Shown: positions 35,217 to 44,711, numbered from the stretch's first letter. The stretch: DNA of 64,000 nt from Clostridium_AD sp050717545 (GCF_050717545.1 NZ_JBOITN010000024.1:115495-179494); one strand, 5' to 3'. Program-made: numbers and translations. Notes: a model not told the origin generated them from the sequence alone.

Positions 35217-38200
35217 TTGATATTAAATGGCGGATGGATAGAAACTACGCAAGGCTTGCACACATTTATATTGTGGGGAGAGGGTGGAGAAACTAAATGT
35301 GTAAGAAGAGGTAGGAAACCTAAAAATGCACTTCCACTATATGAAAATATGGCTTCAATTATAGAATTGCATGACAAAATAAATAACTCAGCAAAAGAAA
35401 TGAAATATGGGAAATACAAATATGATTTTGAATCTAAAGACCTTCTTAAAAGAGAAATTAGAGGGATTATCTTTAATAATTTAGATGCATTTGATATGGT
35501 TCTAAATATAGAGAAAAATAACCTAGATCAAATAGAATTATCAGGAGAGTTAAAGTATTGGATTACAGTGGCTAAATTTACTGCGGAATTAATAATAAAA
35601 CATAAATATTTGCCTTCATTAACAATTGACAGAGTTCACAATAAAGTGAATTCTCAGTGGAGATGGCATACTAGTGATCCTGAGTATGTTGATAAAAAAA
35701 AGGTTCTATGTAGTAATATGCCTACGACTTGTAAATCATATTTTCACTTAGAAAATGAAGAATTCAAATATACAAACAGTGCTAAATTAGTAAGTAGTTT
35801 TATGGATTCTATGATTGATAGTATGGTAAGAAGTAGTTGTATTGATATAAATAAGGGCAATGAATACTTAGGGTACGATGTTACTAATTTAAGTAGTACT
35901 TGGATGCATTCTCTTTTTTCAAGGTTGCCTGAGATTCCAATAGAGACAAGTGATCAAATTAAAATGCTAAATGAGTATAAAAAATGGATAGAACCTATAA
36001 AAATAAAGAATAATAAATTTAAATTCCGTACATGTTTCAAGGTGAATCCACCTAACCGGGGTGATGAGTGGACACTTGAGTATTTGCTTCAAGCAAAGGA
36101 TGATCCTAGTCTTATGCTGCCAGCAAAAATGATATTCGAAGAGTCAGTGGACACTATAACCTATTTGAATAAGAAATTTAATAATCCTCAAGAACGACTA
36201 CTCGAAGATTTAGCAGTTGCGGCAAAGGTATTCATTCCTATTGAGAGAAGTTTGTATGATGCGGTGCCTGTAGAATGCAAGCTATCTACTGAAGAGGCTT
36301 ATTCATTTTTAAGAGAAGCTGCTTATTTTTTAAATGAAAAAGGATTTGGAATTATTGCTCCAGCATGGTGGAAAAAACCTTCAAGACTTTCTGTTAAACT
36401 AAAGGATAAAAATCGAATTACAAATACTAATTCAGCGGCAAAGAGTACATTTAACATGGATACTATTCTTGAATATGATTGGAAGCTTGCATTAAATGGT
36501 AACGAGATAAGTGAGAAAGAATTTGAAAAAATTTCAAATTTAAAGGTACCATTTATTCAATTAAGAGGTCAGTGGGTTCAAGTTGATATACATCAGATTA
36601 AAACACTTTCGAAGATGAAAATGAATAAGGGTCTAAATGGAAAGATTCCAGTTGGAGAATTATTAAGGCTTAACTTAAGTGATGAGGAAATAATACCTGG
36701 AATCAGTGTTGATAATATAGATAATCAAGAAGCAGTGGGTCATTTTTTTGAAAAATTATTTAATTTAAACAATATAGAACAGGTTGGTATTCCATCAGGG
36801 TTTAGAGGTACTCTTCGTGAATATCAAAAAAGAGGGTTTTCATGGCTAACGTTTCTTAGAAATCACGGTATAGGTGCTTGTCTTGCTGATGATATGGGGC
36901 TTGGGAAAACAGTGCAAAGTATATGTCTTATGCTCTACGAGCGTGAGAAGAAGCTAACAGATAAACCTACTTTAATAATATGTCCTACTTCAGTTGTTGG
37001 CAACTGGGAAAAGGAAATTGGAAAATTTGCGCCTAATCTTAAAGCTGCAATTCATCATGGAAATAGCAGGTGGAGTTATGAAAATTTTAGCGAAGAAATA
37101 CATAAAAATGAAGTAGTTATTACAACCTATGCTCTAATAGTAAGAGACAAGGATTTGTTTCAAAAGGAAGAATGGGCAGGCATTATATTGGATGAGGCCC
37201 AGAACATCAAAAATAGTGCATCAAAACAAACTCAATATATAAAAACTCTTAAAGCTGAATATAAGGTTGCATTAACAGGGACACCAGTTGAAAATAGACT
37301 TTCTGATTTATGGTCTATTATGGATTTTTTAAATAAGGGGTATTTGTACAAATGGGCTACCTTTAGGAGTGAATTTGCAATTCCAATAGAGCGGGATGGA
37401 GATCCTACAAAAAGTAATAAGCTAAAAAAAATAATTTCACCGTTTGTATTACGAAGGTTAAAAACTGATAAAAATATTATTAAAGATTTACCAGAAAAAA
37501 TAGAAACTAAGGAATATGCATCGTTAACAAAGGAACAGGCTACATTATACCAAGCAGTGGTAAAAGATTGTTTAAATAAAATAGATGATTCTGAAGGTAT
37601 TAGAAGAAGAGGACTTATTATTTCCTCATTAACAAAGTTTAAGCAAATTTGTAATCATCCTGTGCAATTTTTAAAGGATAATGGTGATATTGAAGGCCGT
37701 TCTGGAAAACTTGAGAGGCTTCTAGAAATGTTAGAAGTTGTTGTAGAAGAAGGGGATAGGTCATTAGTATTTACACAGTTTGCCGAAATGGGACATATTT
37801 TGGAATCAGAAATTGAGAAAAAATTAGGAGTAAGAACGTTATTTTTGCATGGAGGGACTAGCAGAAAGAAAAGGGAAGAGCTAATTGATATTTTCCAAGG
37901 GGAAGGTAATGAACCTATGGTATTTATATTATCATTAAAGGCTGGGGGACTTGGTCTAAACCTAACAAAAGCTAATCATGTTTTTCATTTTGATAGATGG
38001 TGGAACCCTGCTGTAGAAAACCAAGCAACAGATAGAGCATTTAGAATAGGTCAACTTAAGAATGTTCATGTTCATAAATTCATATGCATGGGAACACTTG
38101 AGGAAAAAATTGATGAAATGCTAGAACGAAAACAGGCTCTTGCTCAAAGCGTAGTTTCAACAAATGAAAATTGGATATCAGAGATGAGTAATAAAGAACT

Positions 38201-38258
38201 TAGAGAACTATTTACAATAGAGCATGAAATCAATGATAAAAATGATATAAAGTTATAA
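35217..38258 (+). CDS. SNF2-family helicase (YwqA-type)
   Basis: About 1013 residues if translation starts at the TTG at 35217, which has GAGGGTG eight bases upstream and gives the start MILNGGWIETTQGLHTFILW; the ATG at 35175 lacks a ribosome site. An N-terminal helicase-associated region (about 1-520) is followed by the SNF2 ATPase: ADDMGLGKTVQS (Walker A), CPTSVVGNWEKE, LDEAQNIKN, LTGTPVENRLSD, then the helicase C domain with FTQFAEMGHILE, LKAGGLGLNLT and NQATDRAFRIGQ. The SWIM protein encoded next matches the B. subtilis ywqA-ywqB pair. Probably acts on DNA-bound proteins or repair intermediates; role not established. Confidence 0.92.
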   Translation: MILNGGWIETTQGLHTFILWGEGGETKCVRRGRKPKNALPLYENMASIIELHDKINNSAKEMKYGKYKYDFESKDLLKREIRGIIFNNLDAFDMVLNIEKNNLDQIELSGELKYWITVAKFTAELIIKHKYLPSLTIDRVHNKVNSQWRWHTSDPEYVDKKKVLCSNMPTTCKSYFHLENEEFKYTNSAKLVSSFMDSMIDSMVRSSCIDINKGNEYLGYDVTNLSSTWMHSLFSRLPEIPIETSDQIKMLNEYKKWIEPIKIKNNKFKFRTCFKVNPPNRGDEWTLEYLLQAKDDPSLMLPAKMIFEESVDTITYLNKKFNNPQERLLEDLAVAAKVFIPIERSLYDAVPVECKLSTEEAYSFLREAAYFLNEKGFGIIAPAWWKKPSRLSVKLKDKNRITNTNSAAKSTFNMDTILEYDWKLALNGNEISEKEFEKISNLKVPFIQLRGQWVQVDIHQIKTLSKMKMNKGLNGKIPVGELLRLNLSDEEIIPGISVDNIDNQEAVGHFFEKLFNLNNIEQVGIPSGFRGTLREYQKRGFSWLTFLRNHGIGACLADDMGLGKTVQSICLMLYEREKKLTDKPTLIICPTSVVGNWEKEIGKFAPNLKAAIHHGNSRWSYENFSEEIHKNEVVITTYALIVRDKDLFQKEEWAGIILDEAQNIKNSASKQTQYIKTLKAEYKVALTGTPVENRLSDLWSIMDFLNKGYLYKWATFRSEFAIPIERDGDPTKSNKLKKIISPFVLRRLKTDKNIIKDLPEKIETKEYASLTKEQATLYQAVVKDCLNKIDDSEGIRRRGLIISSLTKFKQICNHPVQFLKDNGDIEGRSGKLERLLEMLEVVVEEGDRSLVFTQFAEMGHILESEIEKKLGVRTLFLHGGTSRKKREELIDIFQGEGNEPMVFILSLKAGGLGLNLTKANHVFHFDRWWNPAVENQATDRAFRIGQLKNVHVHKFICMGTLEEKIDEMLERKQALAQSVVSTNENWISEMSNKELRELFTIEHEINDKNDIKL

Positions 38259-38277
38259 GAAGTAGAAAGTCGTTAAT

Positions 38278-38316
38278 ACATCTCCTGCGGAGCTGTTGCA
38301 GCTTCGCAGGAGATGT
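38278..38316. repeat. Full-length hairpin form of the dispersed element
   Basis: 18-bp arms: ACATCTCCTGCGGAGCTG (38278-38295) pairs with CAGCTTCGCAGGAGATGT (38299-38316), one wobble, loop TTG, followed by TTTAATG. The right arm is the dispersed 24-nt element. It lies in the 107-base gap between the helicase and SWIM genes and could act as a weak terminator or RNA processing site. Confidence 0.85.
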
Positions 38317-38365
38317 TTTAATGATTGTAATCTGTAATTAGATAGAGGTAAGGAGGTGTAAATTA

Positions 38366-39178
38366 GTGACTGGTAGAATAAGAAATGAATTTGGTAGCAA
38401 TTGGTGGTCTAAGAAATGGAATAATGCGATTTCAAGTTTTACTATAAGTTCTAGAGTTGATAAAGGACGAGAATATGCAAGGGCCGGTAATGTCCTTAAC
38501 ATGGAAGTTTTAAAGGGAGAAATTAATGCAGAGGTTCAGGGAAGAGGATTTGAACCATATACAGTAAATATGGAGCTTGATGCGTTTACACCACTTCAGT
38601 GGGAAAAAATAATGAATATTATGTCTCGTAAAGCTATATTTTGTGCAAAACTTCTAAATGGAGAAATGCCTGAAAATATAGAGGAAGCTTTTAAAGAGGC
38701 CAAAGTTTCTCTTTTTCCAAAAAAACAAATACATTTAATAACGCACTGTTCTTGTGAGGATACTGCAAATCCATGCAAACACATCGCTGCAGTTCATTAT
38801 ATGCTTGGCCAGGAATTTGATAAAGATCCTTTTGTAATTTTTAAATTAAGAGGAATGGATAAGCAGCAATTTTTAAAGGCTCTTAGAACTTTAAGAAGTG
38901 GAAATGATGGAGATATAATTAAAAGAAAAGCAAAGATACACCGCAGATCAAGAAAAACTATTGAAGATTTAAGAAAAGAATTCGAAAATTTTAATAGGAT
39001 AGACGATAAGCTGCAGAGTATGACATTTTCTTATGTAACACCTGAAGTTAAACATGGGGTTATAAAAACATTGGGTATTCCGGACTTTTGCACTAGTGAA
39101 GATGAGTTTAGATATAAAATGAGCACAGCATATGCCAGCGCTGAAGAGGAAACTAGAAAGTATTTAAATATAAAATGA
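38366..39178 (+). CDS. SWIM zinc-finger protein (YwqB-type)
   Basis: 270 residues. The central SWIM motif THCSCEDTANPCKHIA has the C-x-C...C-x-H pattern. The N-terminus NEFGSNWWSKKWNNAISSF (WSKKW) is typical of YwqB-like partners of SNF2 helicases. The start is GTG at 38366 after AAGGAGGTG. It probably supplies the DNA- or protein-binding finger for the helicase encoded before it; in the second SNF2 gene (55373) the SWIM motif is part of the helicase. Confidence 0.88.
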   Translation: MTGRIRNEFGSNWWSKKWNNAISSFTISSRVDKGREYARAGNVLNMEVLKGEINAEVQGRGFEPYTVNMELDAFTPLQWEKIMNIMSRKAIFCAKLLNGEMPENIEEAFKEAKVSLFPKKQIHLITHCSCEDTANPCKHIAAVHYMLGQEFDKDPFVIFKLRGMDKQQFLKALRTLRSGNDGDIIKRKAKIHRRSRKTIEDLRKEFENFNRIDDKLQSMTFSYVTPEVKHGVIKTLGIPDFCTSEDEFRYKMSTAYASAEEETRKYLNIK

Positions 39179-39317
39179 TAAAATTGAATAAAATTATAGT
39201 TATTTTTATAATATTTGTATAAACTTACAGATATTATCTTAAAAAATTGTGGGCTTAAACAATGGATTAATTGCTATTATACATACTATAATTATTAGTT
39301 ATAGGGGGGATTTTAGT

Positions 39318-41429
39318 ATGAAAGAAAAAATCAAAAGTAAAATTAAAATCAAGAGTAAAATAAAAACGAAAAAAACTAACGCAGGTATAACAAAGCAATT
39401 ATTTGTAAAAAATAGTTTATTAAGAAAGTTAGTTTCGACTACCACAGCAATAGTTTTTTTCTCATTGCTGCTATTAGGACTTGTAACATTTTTTATAACG
39501 AAGAACAAAGTAACACAGGAGTTTAAACAATCAACTAATCAAATCTTAAATCAGAACAAAAATTATATTGAACTCGTAAATAAAAATGTAGAAGATATTT
39601 CAATGCAGATAGTATCTAATTCTAAGTTTACTAGCTTATTTACAACACCTGCCAAAGATGAATATGATGGATTTATAGTAAAAAATGATATTTCTGCTTA
39701 TCTTCAATCTTTAAATTCAAATGGTTCGCAAAATATTATTAAAAACATCAGTGTACTTAATGATAAAGGATTATCAGGTTCATCTGTGTCCGGCAATATT
39801 ACGCAGGAGCAAGTCGAAAGTATAAAAGATGAAGTATGGTATAAGGACGCATTAAAGCTTAATGGCAGAGCGTTATGGACTAAACCATACATAGACAAGC
39901 TTAATCCTGGCAGCGAGATGATTATTAGTCAAGTACGACTTTTAAAGGACATTGCTACAGGCAAGCAATGTGGAGTGATGAGAATTGATATAAACATTGA
40001 TGTTTTCTCATCTACATTAAAAAATACTAAAATCGGTGAAAACGGTTATATGTTTATTGTAAATAAAGATGGAGATATAATAACAAGTAAGAACTCTGAG
40101 CAAATAGGTAAAAAAGCAAATGAAACATATTTATCTATAATAAAAAATGCTAAAGAGGGAACTTTTACTTACAAGGAAAAGAATAAAAATATGTTTGGTG
40201 TATTTTCAACATCAGACAAAACTGAATGGAAGTTTATCGCTGTAGTGCCTCATAATGAGCTTTATTCAACAGCAACTAGTATCGGGGTATTTATATTAAT
40301 AATAATGGCTGTATGTATAATATTATCTTGTATTATCTCGTTTTTCACTACTCTTCAGATTACAAAACCTATAAATGATATTATAGAACTTACTAAGACT
40401 TTATCTAGAGGTAGTTTTTTAGTAGAGTCAAAGAAATATAGCATATTAGAAATTAATGAATTAAGTACATATTTTAATAAAATGGTATTAAATTTAAAAG
40501 ATATGATTTTAACAACATCTAGAATTACTGACAAAACGAACGATTCAGCTAAGAAGTTACTAAGTATATGTGAAGATCTAAATATGTCTTCTGAGTCTAT
40601 TAGTGCAGCTGCAGGAGAAATTGCAGCTGGATCTACAAGTCAAACACAAGAAGCTATAAGGTGTGTAGAAATTTCATACAACTTCAACTCTGAGATTAAT
40701 AATGCAGTAGGTAGTTTAAATGATGTAAATAAAGCTACAAGTAAATCTGTAGATATTATGAATGAAAATAGTGTTGCTATTAATACCTTAAGCGAAACCT
40801 CAAATAATAATTCAAAGGCTATGGGAATGGTAACGGATACAATTAATGACTTAAGTAATAACACAAAAGATATAATAGGAATACTCGACAAAATTAATAA
40901 TATTACACAGCAAACCAATTTACTAGCATTAAATGCTTCTATAGAAGCGGCAAGGGCAGGACAAGCTGGAAGAGGATTTTCAGTAGTTGCCAATGAAATA
41001 AGAAAACTTGCGGAGGAATCAAGGGATTCTGCACTAAAAATAAAAAGTATTATCGATAATGTAAATATGTCTATAAAAAAATCAATTAACATTTCTTCTA
41101 GTGCACAAGTTCTTTTTAATAAGGAATTAGAACAAGTGAGTCAAACAGTTAAAGCATTTAGTATAATACAGCAATCAACAGAAAATATATTAATTTCTAT
41201 GGGTAATACAAAGAAGTCTATAGAAATAATAGATAGGGATAAAGATGTTTTAAATGAAAGTGTAAATAATATCTCTAATGTATCACAAAAGAATACAGCG
41301 TCGACAGAGGAGGTTACAGCATCTCTAGAAAGTCAAGTAAGTGTTAGCGCTGAAATATTTTCACTTGCAGAAAACTTAAGTGATGACTCAAGTAATCTAA
41401 AAACTCTTATAGATAAGTTTAAGTTTTAA
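39318..41429 (+). CDS. Methyl-accepting chemotaxis protein with Cache domain
   Basis: About 703 residues from the ATG at 39318 (GGGGGG upstream; an earlier in-frame ATG at 39249 has none). A very Lys-rich N-terminus is followed by TM1 (about 33-55), an extracytoplasmic dCache-type sensor (about 60-310, with GENGYMFIVNKDGDIITS), TM2 (about 322-345), HAMP, and a long signalling hairpin with QQTNLLALNASIEAARAGQA. It signals to CheA/CheW; the ligand is unknown. The Lys-rich extension before TM1 is unusual in length. Confidence 0.93.
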   Translation: MKEKIKSKIKIKSKIKTKKTNAGITKQLFVKNSLLRKLVSTTTAIVFFSLLLLGLVTFFITKNKVTQEFKQSTNQILNQNKNYIELVNKNVEDISMQIVSNSKFTSLFTTPAKDEYDGFIVKNDISAYLQSLNSNGSQNIIKNISVLNDKGLSGSSVSGNITQEQVESIKDEVWYKDALKLNGRALWTKPYIDKLNPGSEMIISQVRLLKDIATGKQCGVMRIDINIDVFSSTLKNTKIGENGYMFIVNKDGDIITSKNSEQIGKKANETYLSIIKNAKEGTFTYKEKNKNMFGVFSTSDKTEWKFIAVVPHNELYSTATSIGVFILIIMAVCIILSCIISFFTTLQITKPINDIIELTKTLSRGSFLVESKKYSILEINELSTYFNKMVLNLKDMILTTSRITDKTNDSAKKLLSICEDLNMSSESISAAAGEIAAGSTSQTQEAIRCVEISYNFNSEINNAVGSLNDVNKATSKSVDIMNENSVAINTLSETSNNNSKAMGMVTDTINDLSNNTKDIIGILDKINNITQQTNLLALNASIEAARAGQAGRGFSVVANEIRKLAEESRDSALKIKSIIDNVNMSIKKSINISSSAQVLFNKELEQVSQTVKAFSIIQQSTENILISMGNTKKSIEIIDRDKDVLNESVNNISNVSQKNTASTEEVTASLESQVSVSAEIFSLAENLSDDSSNLKTLIDKFKF

Positions 41430-41498
41430 AATATATTTTAAAATACTATTAAGTAAATGTCGTAAACTGTCGATAATAAAGAGAGTTATTATTGAGCT

Positions 41499-41750
41499 AT
41501 GTTGTTGCAAAAAAAGAACTTGAAGATAGTGGAAAGACTTTGCTCAAAAATGGAAAATGAGAAGAATGATATAATTGTTATATTAGAAACACTTTCAGCA
41601 TCAACTGAGGAGAACTCAGCTGCAACTCAGCAGGTTGCAGCCACAACTGAGCAGCAACTAGCAAGTATAGACCAAATTGTAGCACATACACAAGATCTAA
41701 AGAACCTTGCTGTAAAGCTTACAAAGGCAGTGGACGCATTTGAGGTATAG
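41499..41750 (+). pseudogene. C-terminal fragment of a second MCP
   Basis: 83 codons whose last 55 or so (ETLSASTEENSAATQQVAAT then TEQQLASIDQI and LAVKLTKAVDAFEV) correspond to the extreme C-terminus of methyl-accepting chemotaxis proteins. It lacks a ribosome site and the signalling tip, and sits 69 bases after the intact MCP. Its sequence differs from the intact gene's own tail, so it is left from a different receptor, probably after a deletion. A terminator follows. Confidence 0.75.
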
Positions 41751-41768
41751 CTCATAAATAAATGTTAT

Positions 41769-41814
41769 AAAGTAAAGAAGGAAACCAAATAATATGGTTT
41801 CCTTCTTTACTTTA
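41769..41814. terminator. Bidirectional terminator
   Basis: AAGTAAAGAAGGAAACCA pairs with TGGTTTCCTTCTTTACTT, loop of 7, at the junction of the MCP fragment and gltX. Confidence 0.88.
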
Positions 41815-41818
41815 TATA

Positions 41819-43474
41819 TTAAACGAACTTTTGACTTAATCTGTAGATAACGCGTTCATTGCCCATAACTTGCATTACTTCATGTAAATCTTGGGTTTGT
41901 ACCTTGTTAGTTAAAGCAACTCTTACAATTGTTGCAACATCAGAAAGTATACCTTTATATAAATCGGGGTTCTTTTTATAAGTTTTTGCATTTTTTGCAT
42001 ATCCAAGTTTTCCAGAAAGTTCTTTAAGAACACCAAACCAAGTGTCATTATCATGAGAGTAATCATATACATCTATGTAGCTGGCAAGTACAATGTTAAC
42101 ATCATCCATTGGTATATGTTCAGGGAAATTAGTGCCAGCATTAATGCTACGATTATAAAAATCATCAAAGAAATATTCAATATGCTCAGCTACATCTAAC
42201 CATTTCACGAAATCTTTTCTAGGTTTATCATTTTCTCTTTCAATGTTAAATATTTTTTTAGAATAATCTTCATTAGATATAAGCAATGTTGCCATTGTAG
42301 TATTATATTTTTTAGCCCAAGCAAGATAGAGATCATAAACAGTTGATGAGTCCATGGTAGCTATAACATTTTTGCTTATATCGTTAAGTTTTAAAATATC
42401 AAATAAAGCTCCACTTTTGCTCATGTTTTCAAAGGTAATGTTAAAGCTTGTGCAATTAGCATCAGCGTTCTGAGTTCTCCATTCTTGAAAATCAGAGTTA
42501 ACCAAATTTATAAGATACTCAGTTACAGACATAAAAGGATATCCTTGTGATTTATAGAAATCGACAGAAATCTCAGGGTCTTTTCTTTTACTAAGCTTAC
42601 GTTTTGAAGTTCCATCCATTTTCATTATTGTAGGTATATGAGCATATTCTGGAGGTGTAAATCCTAACATCTCAAACAATTGTAAATGTATAGGAAGAGA
42701 TGAAAGCCATTCTTCGCCACGTATTACATGGGTTGTTCCCATCAAATAATCATCTACAGCATGAGCAAAATGATAAGTTGGAATTCCATTAGTCTTAAGG
42801 ATTACAATATCTTGATCATTTTCTGGCATACTTATGGTCCCTTTAATTAAATCATTACAAATTACTCTTTTATCAGTATTTTCAGGTGCTCTAAGTCTTA
42901 TAACAAAAGGAGTCCCTTTTGATAATTCATTTGTAATTTCTTCAAAACTTGCATTTCTGTGAACAGCCCATTTACCATGATATCCTGTATTTATTTTAGC
43001 ATCTTGTTGAATTTTACGTGTATTGTCTAGATCTTCTTCAGTGCAAAAACAAGGATAAGCTAAACCTCTTTTTATTAAAGATTTTACAAAAGCATGATAT
43101 ATACTGATTCTGTCACTTTGCTTATATGGGCCATATGCACCTTTCTCATGAGTAGAATCTACAACTCCCTCATCAAAATTAATTCCAAAATCATGAAGGG
43201 TGTTTGTGCTATCTTCAATTGCGCCAGCTACTTCTCTTTTCTTGTCGGTATCCTCTACTCTAAAATAAAATATTCCATTACTTTGATGAGCTAATCTCTC
43301 GGATATAAGAGCAGCAAATACACCACCAAGATGTTGAAAGCCGGTAGGGCTTGGAGCATATCTTGTAACCATAGCGTTAGGTTTAAGATTTCGTTTTGGA
43401 TAAAGTGTTCTATAGTGTTCTGGTGTTTCATGTATGGCAGGTAATAATAAATCTGCTAGTTTTAAATAATCCAT
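41819..43474 (-). CDS. gltX: Glutamate--tRNA ligase
   Basis: 551 residues from the ATG at 43474 (AAAGG eight bases before; the in-frame ATG at 43483 abuts that site). Class I motifs RYAPSPTGFQHLGG (HIGH-type) and TSKRKLSKRKDPE (KMSKS-type) are clear, with YFRVEDTDKKRE between. It is longer than the usual ~485-residue bacterial enzyme, as in a group of clostridial GltX. It charges tRNA-Glu (and probably tRNA-Gln). A promoter and a leader terminator lie upstream. Confidence 0.94.
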   Translation of the reverse strand: MDYLKLADLLLPAIHETPEHYRTLYPKRNLKPNAMVTRYAPSPTGFQHLGGVFAALISERLAHQSNGIFYFRVEDTDKKREVAGAIEDSTNTLHDFGINFDEGVVDSTHEKGAYGPYKQSDRISIYHAFVKSLIKRGLAYPCFCTEEDLDNTRKIQQDAKINTGYHGKWAVHRNASFEEITNELSKGTPFVIRLRAPENTDKRVICNDLIKGTISMPENDQDIVILKTNGIPTYHFAHAVDDYLMGTTHVIRGEEWLSSLPIHLQLFEMLGFTPPEYAHIPTIMKMDGTSKRKLSKRKDPEISVDFYKSQGYPFMSVTEYLINLVNSDFQEWRTQNADANCTSFNITFENMSKSGALFDILKLNDISKNVIATMDSSTVYDLYLAWAKKYNTTMATLLISNEDYSKKIFNIERENDKPRKDFVKWLDVAEHIEYFFDDFYNRSINAGTNFPEHIPMDDVNIVLASYIDVYDYSHDNDTWFGVLKELSGKLGYAKNAKTYKKNPDLYKGILSDVATIVRVALTNKVQTQDLHEVMQVMGNERVIYRLSQKFV

Positions 43475-43545
43475 TTTAATCATCCTTTCTTATAAAAGCA
43501 GAGCAGCTTAGGTGATAAGCTGACCGCTTATGACATAGTTTGTAT

Positions 43546-43590
43546 AAAAATAAAAAACCTTTCATCCTATAATATAATAAGATGAAAGGT
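43546..43590 (-). terminator. Leader terminator upstream of gltX
   Basis: On the minus strand ACCTTTCATC - 14 nt - GATGAAAGGT followed by TTTTTTATTTTT. It lies about 70-115 nt after the predicted transcription start and about 70 nt before the gltX ribosome site. Upstream GAAAG can pair with CTTTC of its left arm, an alternative fold. Confidence 0.75.
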
Positions 43591-43665
43591 AAACTTTCGA
43601 GGTCCATCTAAGTTGATGAAAAGACATATTCATACTTCTTTTATCTTGCATTACATTTAACTCTA

Positions 43666-43693
43666 ATTATACATGTATTATTAGGAATGTCAA
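43666..43693 (-). promoter_or_regulatory. SigA-type promoter of gltX
   Basis: Minus strand TTGACA (43693-43688), 16-bp spacer, TATAAT (43671-43666), with a consensus match at both boxes. Confidence 0.8.
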
Positions 43694-43971
43694 CGTGGTC
43701 TATTGTAATAGTGATATATTAGAAAACATTAAAAAGCAGATATTTAATATTAAAAGTATATATGAATTTTACAATAGGAGTATGTGTAAATAAAATATAG
43801 TATCAAAATCGTGTTAATTGAATAGAATGAATATTACCAGGAAAAAATTGTGGGGGAAATAAAGATTTATATGATTATCAAATGTTAACATTAAAATAAT
43901 AAACATATAAATATGTATAGGTTTACAATATTGTGATATAATATATAAAATAGAAGTGAGGAGAGAGTTAT

Positions 43972-44622
43972 ATGGGAGCGTTAGTTTTGCTCAGTGGGTT
44001 TACACAAAAAAACAATATAAATTTAAAAATGAAGATGAAAGAAATATTCTTTGGCAAAGAATATACTTTAAGTTATATACCATCAATGACAGATAAAAAA
44101 TTAAAACACTTTGAATTAGCAAAAACGGAGTTAAATGAATACGGAGATTTTAAGTATAATTATTTTGATATAGATGATTTTTGTGATTTAAATAAAATAG
44201 AAAAAATATTTAAATCAGATGTAATATATTTATCCGGTGGGAACACATATTATTTTTTAAACAACCTAAAGAAAAGATATTTAATAACTAGGATTAGAAG
44301 GTATATTAAAAATGGTGGTTGCGTAATAGGATTATGCGCAGGGGCGATAATGATGTCGAAAGATATATCGGCTGCAAAATTTGGGTGTGAGGATATAATT
44401 GGATTATCAAATTTATCATCTTTAGATTTAGTTGATTTTGATTTTATGCCGCATTGGAATAAGCACAGTCATTATCTAAATGATTTAAAGGAATACTCAA
44501 GTAGTACAGGTAACACAATTTATACATGTAACGATGGAGATGGAATTATTGTTATGGATGATAAGTTACACTTTTATGGAGATATAAATATGATAAAAGA
44601 AGGGGAGATAAAGCAGGCATAG
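43972..44622 (+). CDS. Peptidase S51 / class I GATase-like protein with Cys nucleophile
   Basis: 216 residues. IYLSGGNTYYFLNNLKK and VIGLCAGAIMMSKDI match the dipeptidase E (S51) fold, followed by a conserved His (FMPHWNKHSH). In S51 peptidases the nucleophile elbow is G-x-S-A-G; here it is G-L-C-A-G with Cys122, as in class I amidotransferases. It may therefore be a Cys-dependent hydrolase or amidotransferase-like protein. GAGGAGAG precedes the ATG. Single gene with its own terminator. Confidence 0.78.
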   Translation: MGALVLLSGFTQKNNINLKMKMKEIFFGKEYTLSYIPSMTDKKLKHFELAKTELNEYGDFKYNYFDIDDFCDLNKIEKIFKSDVIYLSGGNTYYFLNNLKKRYLITRIRRYIKNGGCVIGLCAGAIMMSKDISAAKFGCEDIIGLSNLSSLDLVDFDFMPHWNKHSHYLNDLKEYSSSTGNTIYTCNDGDGIIVMDDKLHFYGDINMIKEGEIKQA

Positions 44623-44668
44623 GTAACTTTTCTAAGTTCGGGTATGCTTATGATAGCTATTTTAAATT

Positions 44669-44711
44669 CCTCAAAAAGGTCGATGTTATTTAAACATCGA
44701 CCTTTTTGAGG
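44669..44711. terminator. Bidirectional terminator
   Basis: 19-bp arms, CCTCAAAAAGGTCGATGTT and complement, with a short AT loop, between convergent genes. Confidence 0.88.

Larger units (their letters stand above)
43475..43971. other. Intergenic region with the gltX leader
   Basis: 497 bases between divergent genes. Features: leader terminator (43546-43590), gltX promoter (43666-43693), and AGCTTA-TAAGCT stem (43506-43522) between terminator and gltX. The part from 43700 to 43971 shows nothing recognisable. Confidence 0.55.

Noticed and set aside
39249..39317. Upstream ATG as the MCP start
   Set aside because: No ribosome site precedes 39249, while GGGGGG stands at the proper distance before 39318.
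43546..43693. gltX leader as a T-box
   Set aside because: TGGACC resembles the T-box core, but the leader before the terminator is only about 70 nt and the antiterminator helix does not fit.
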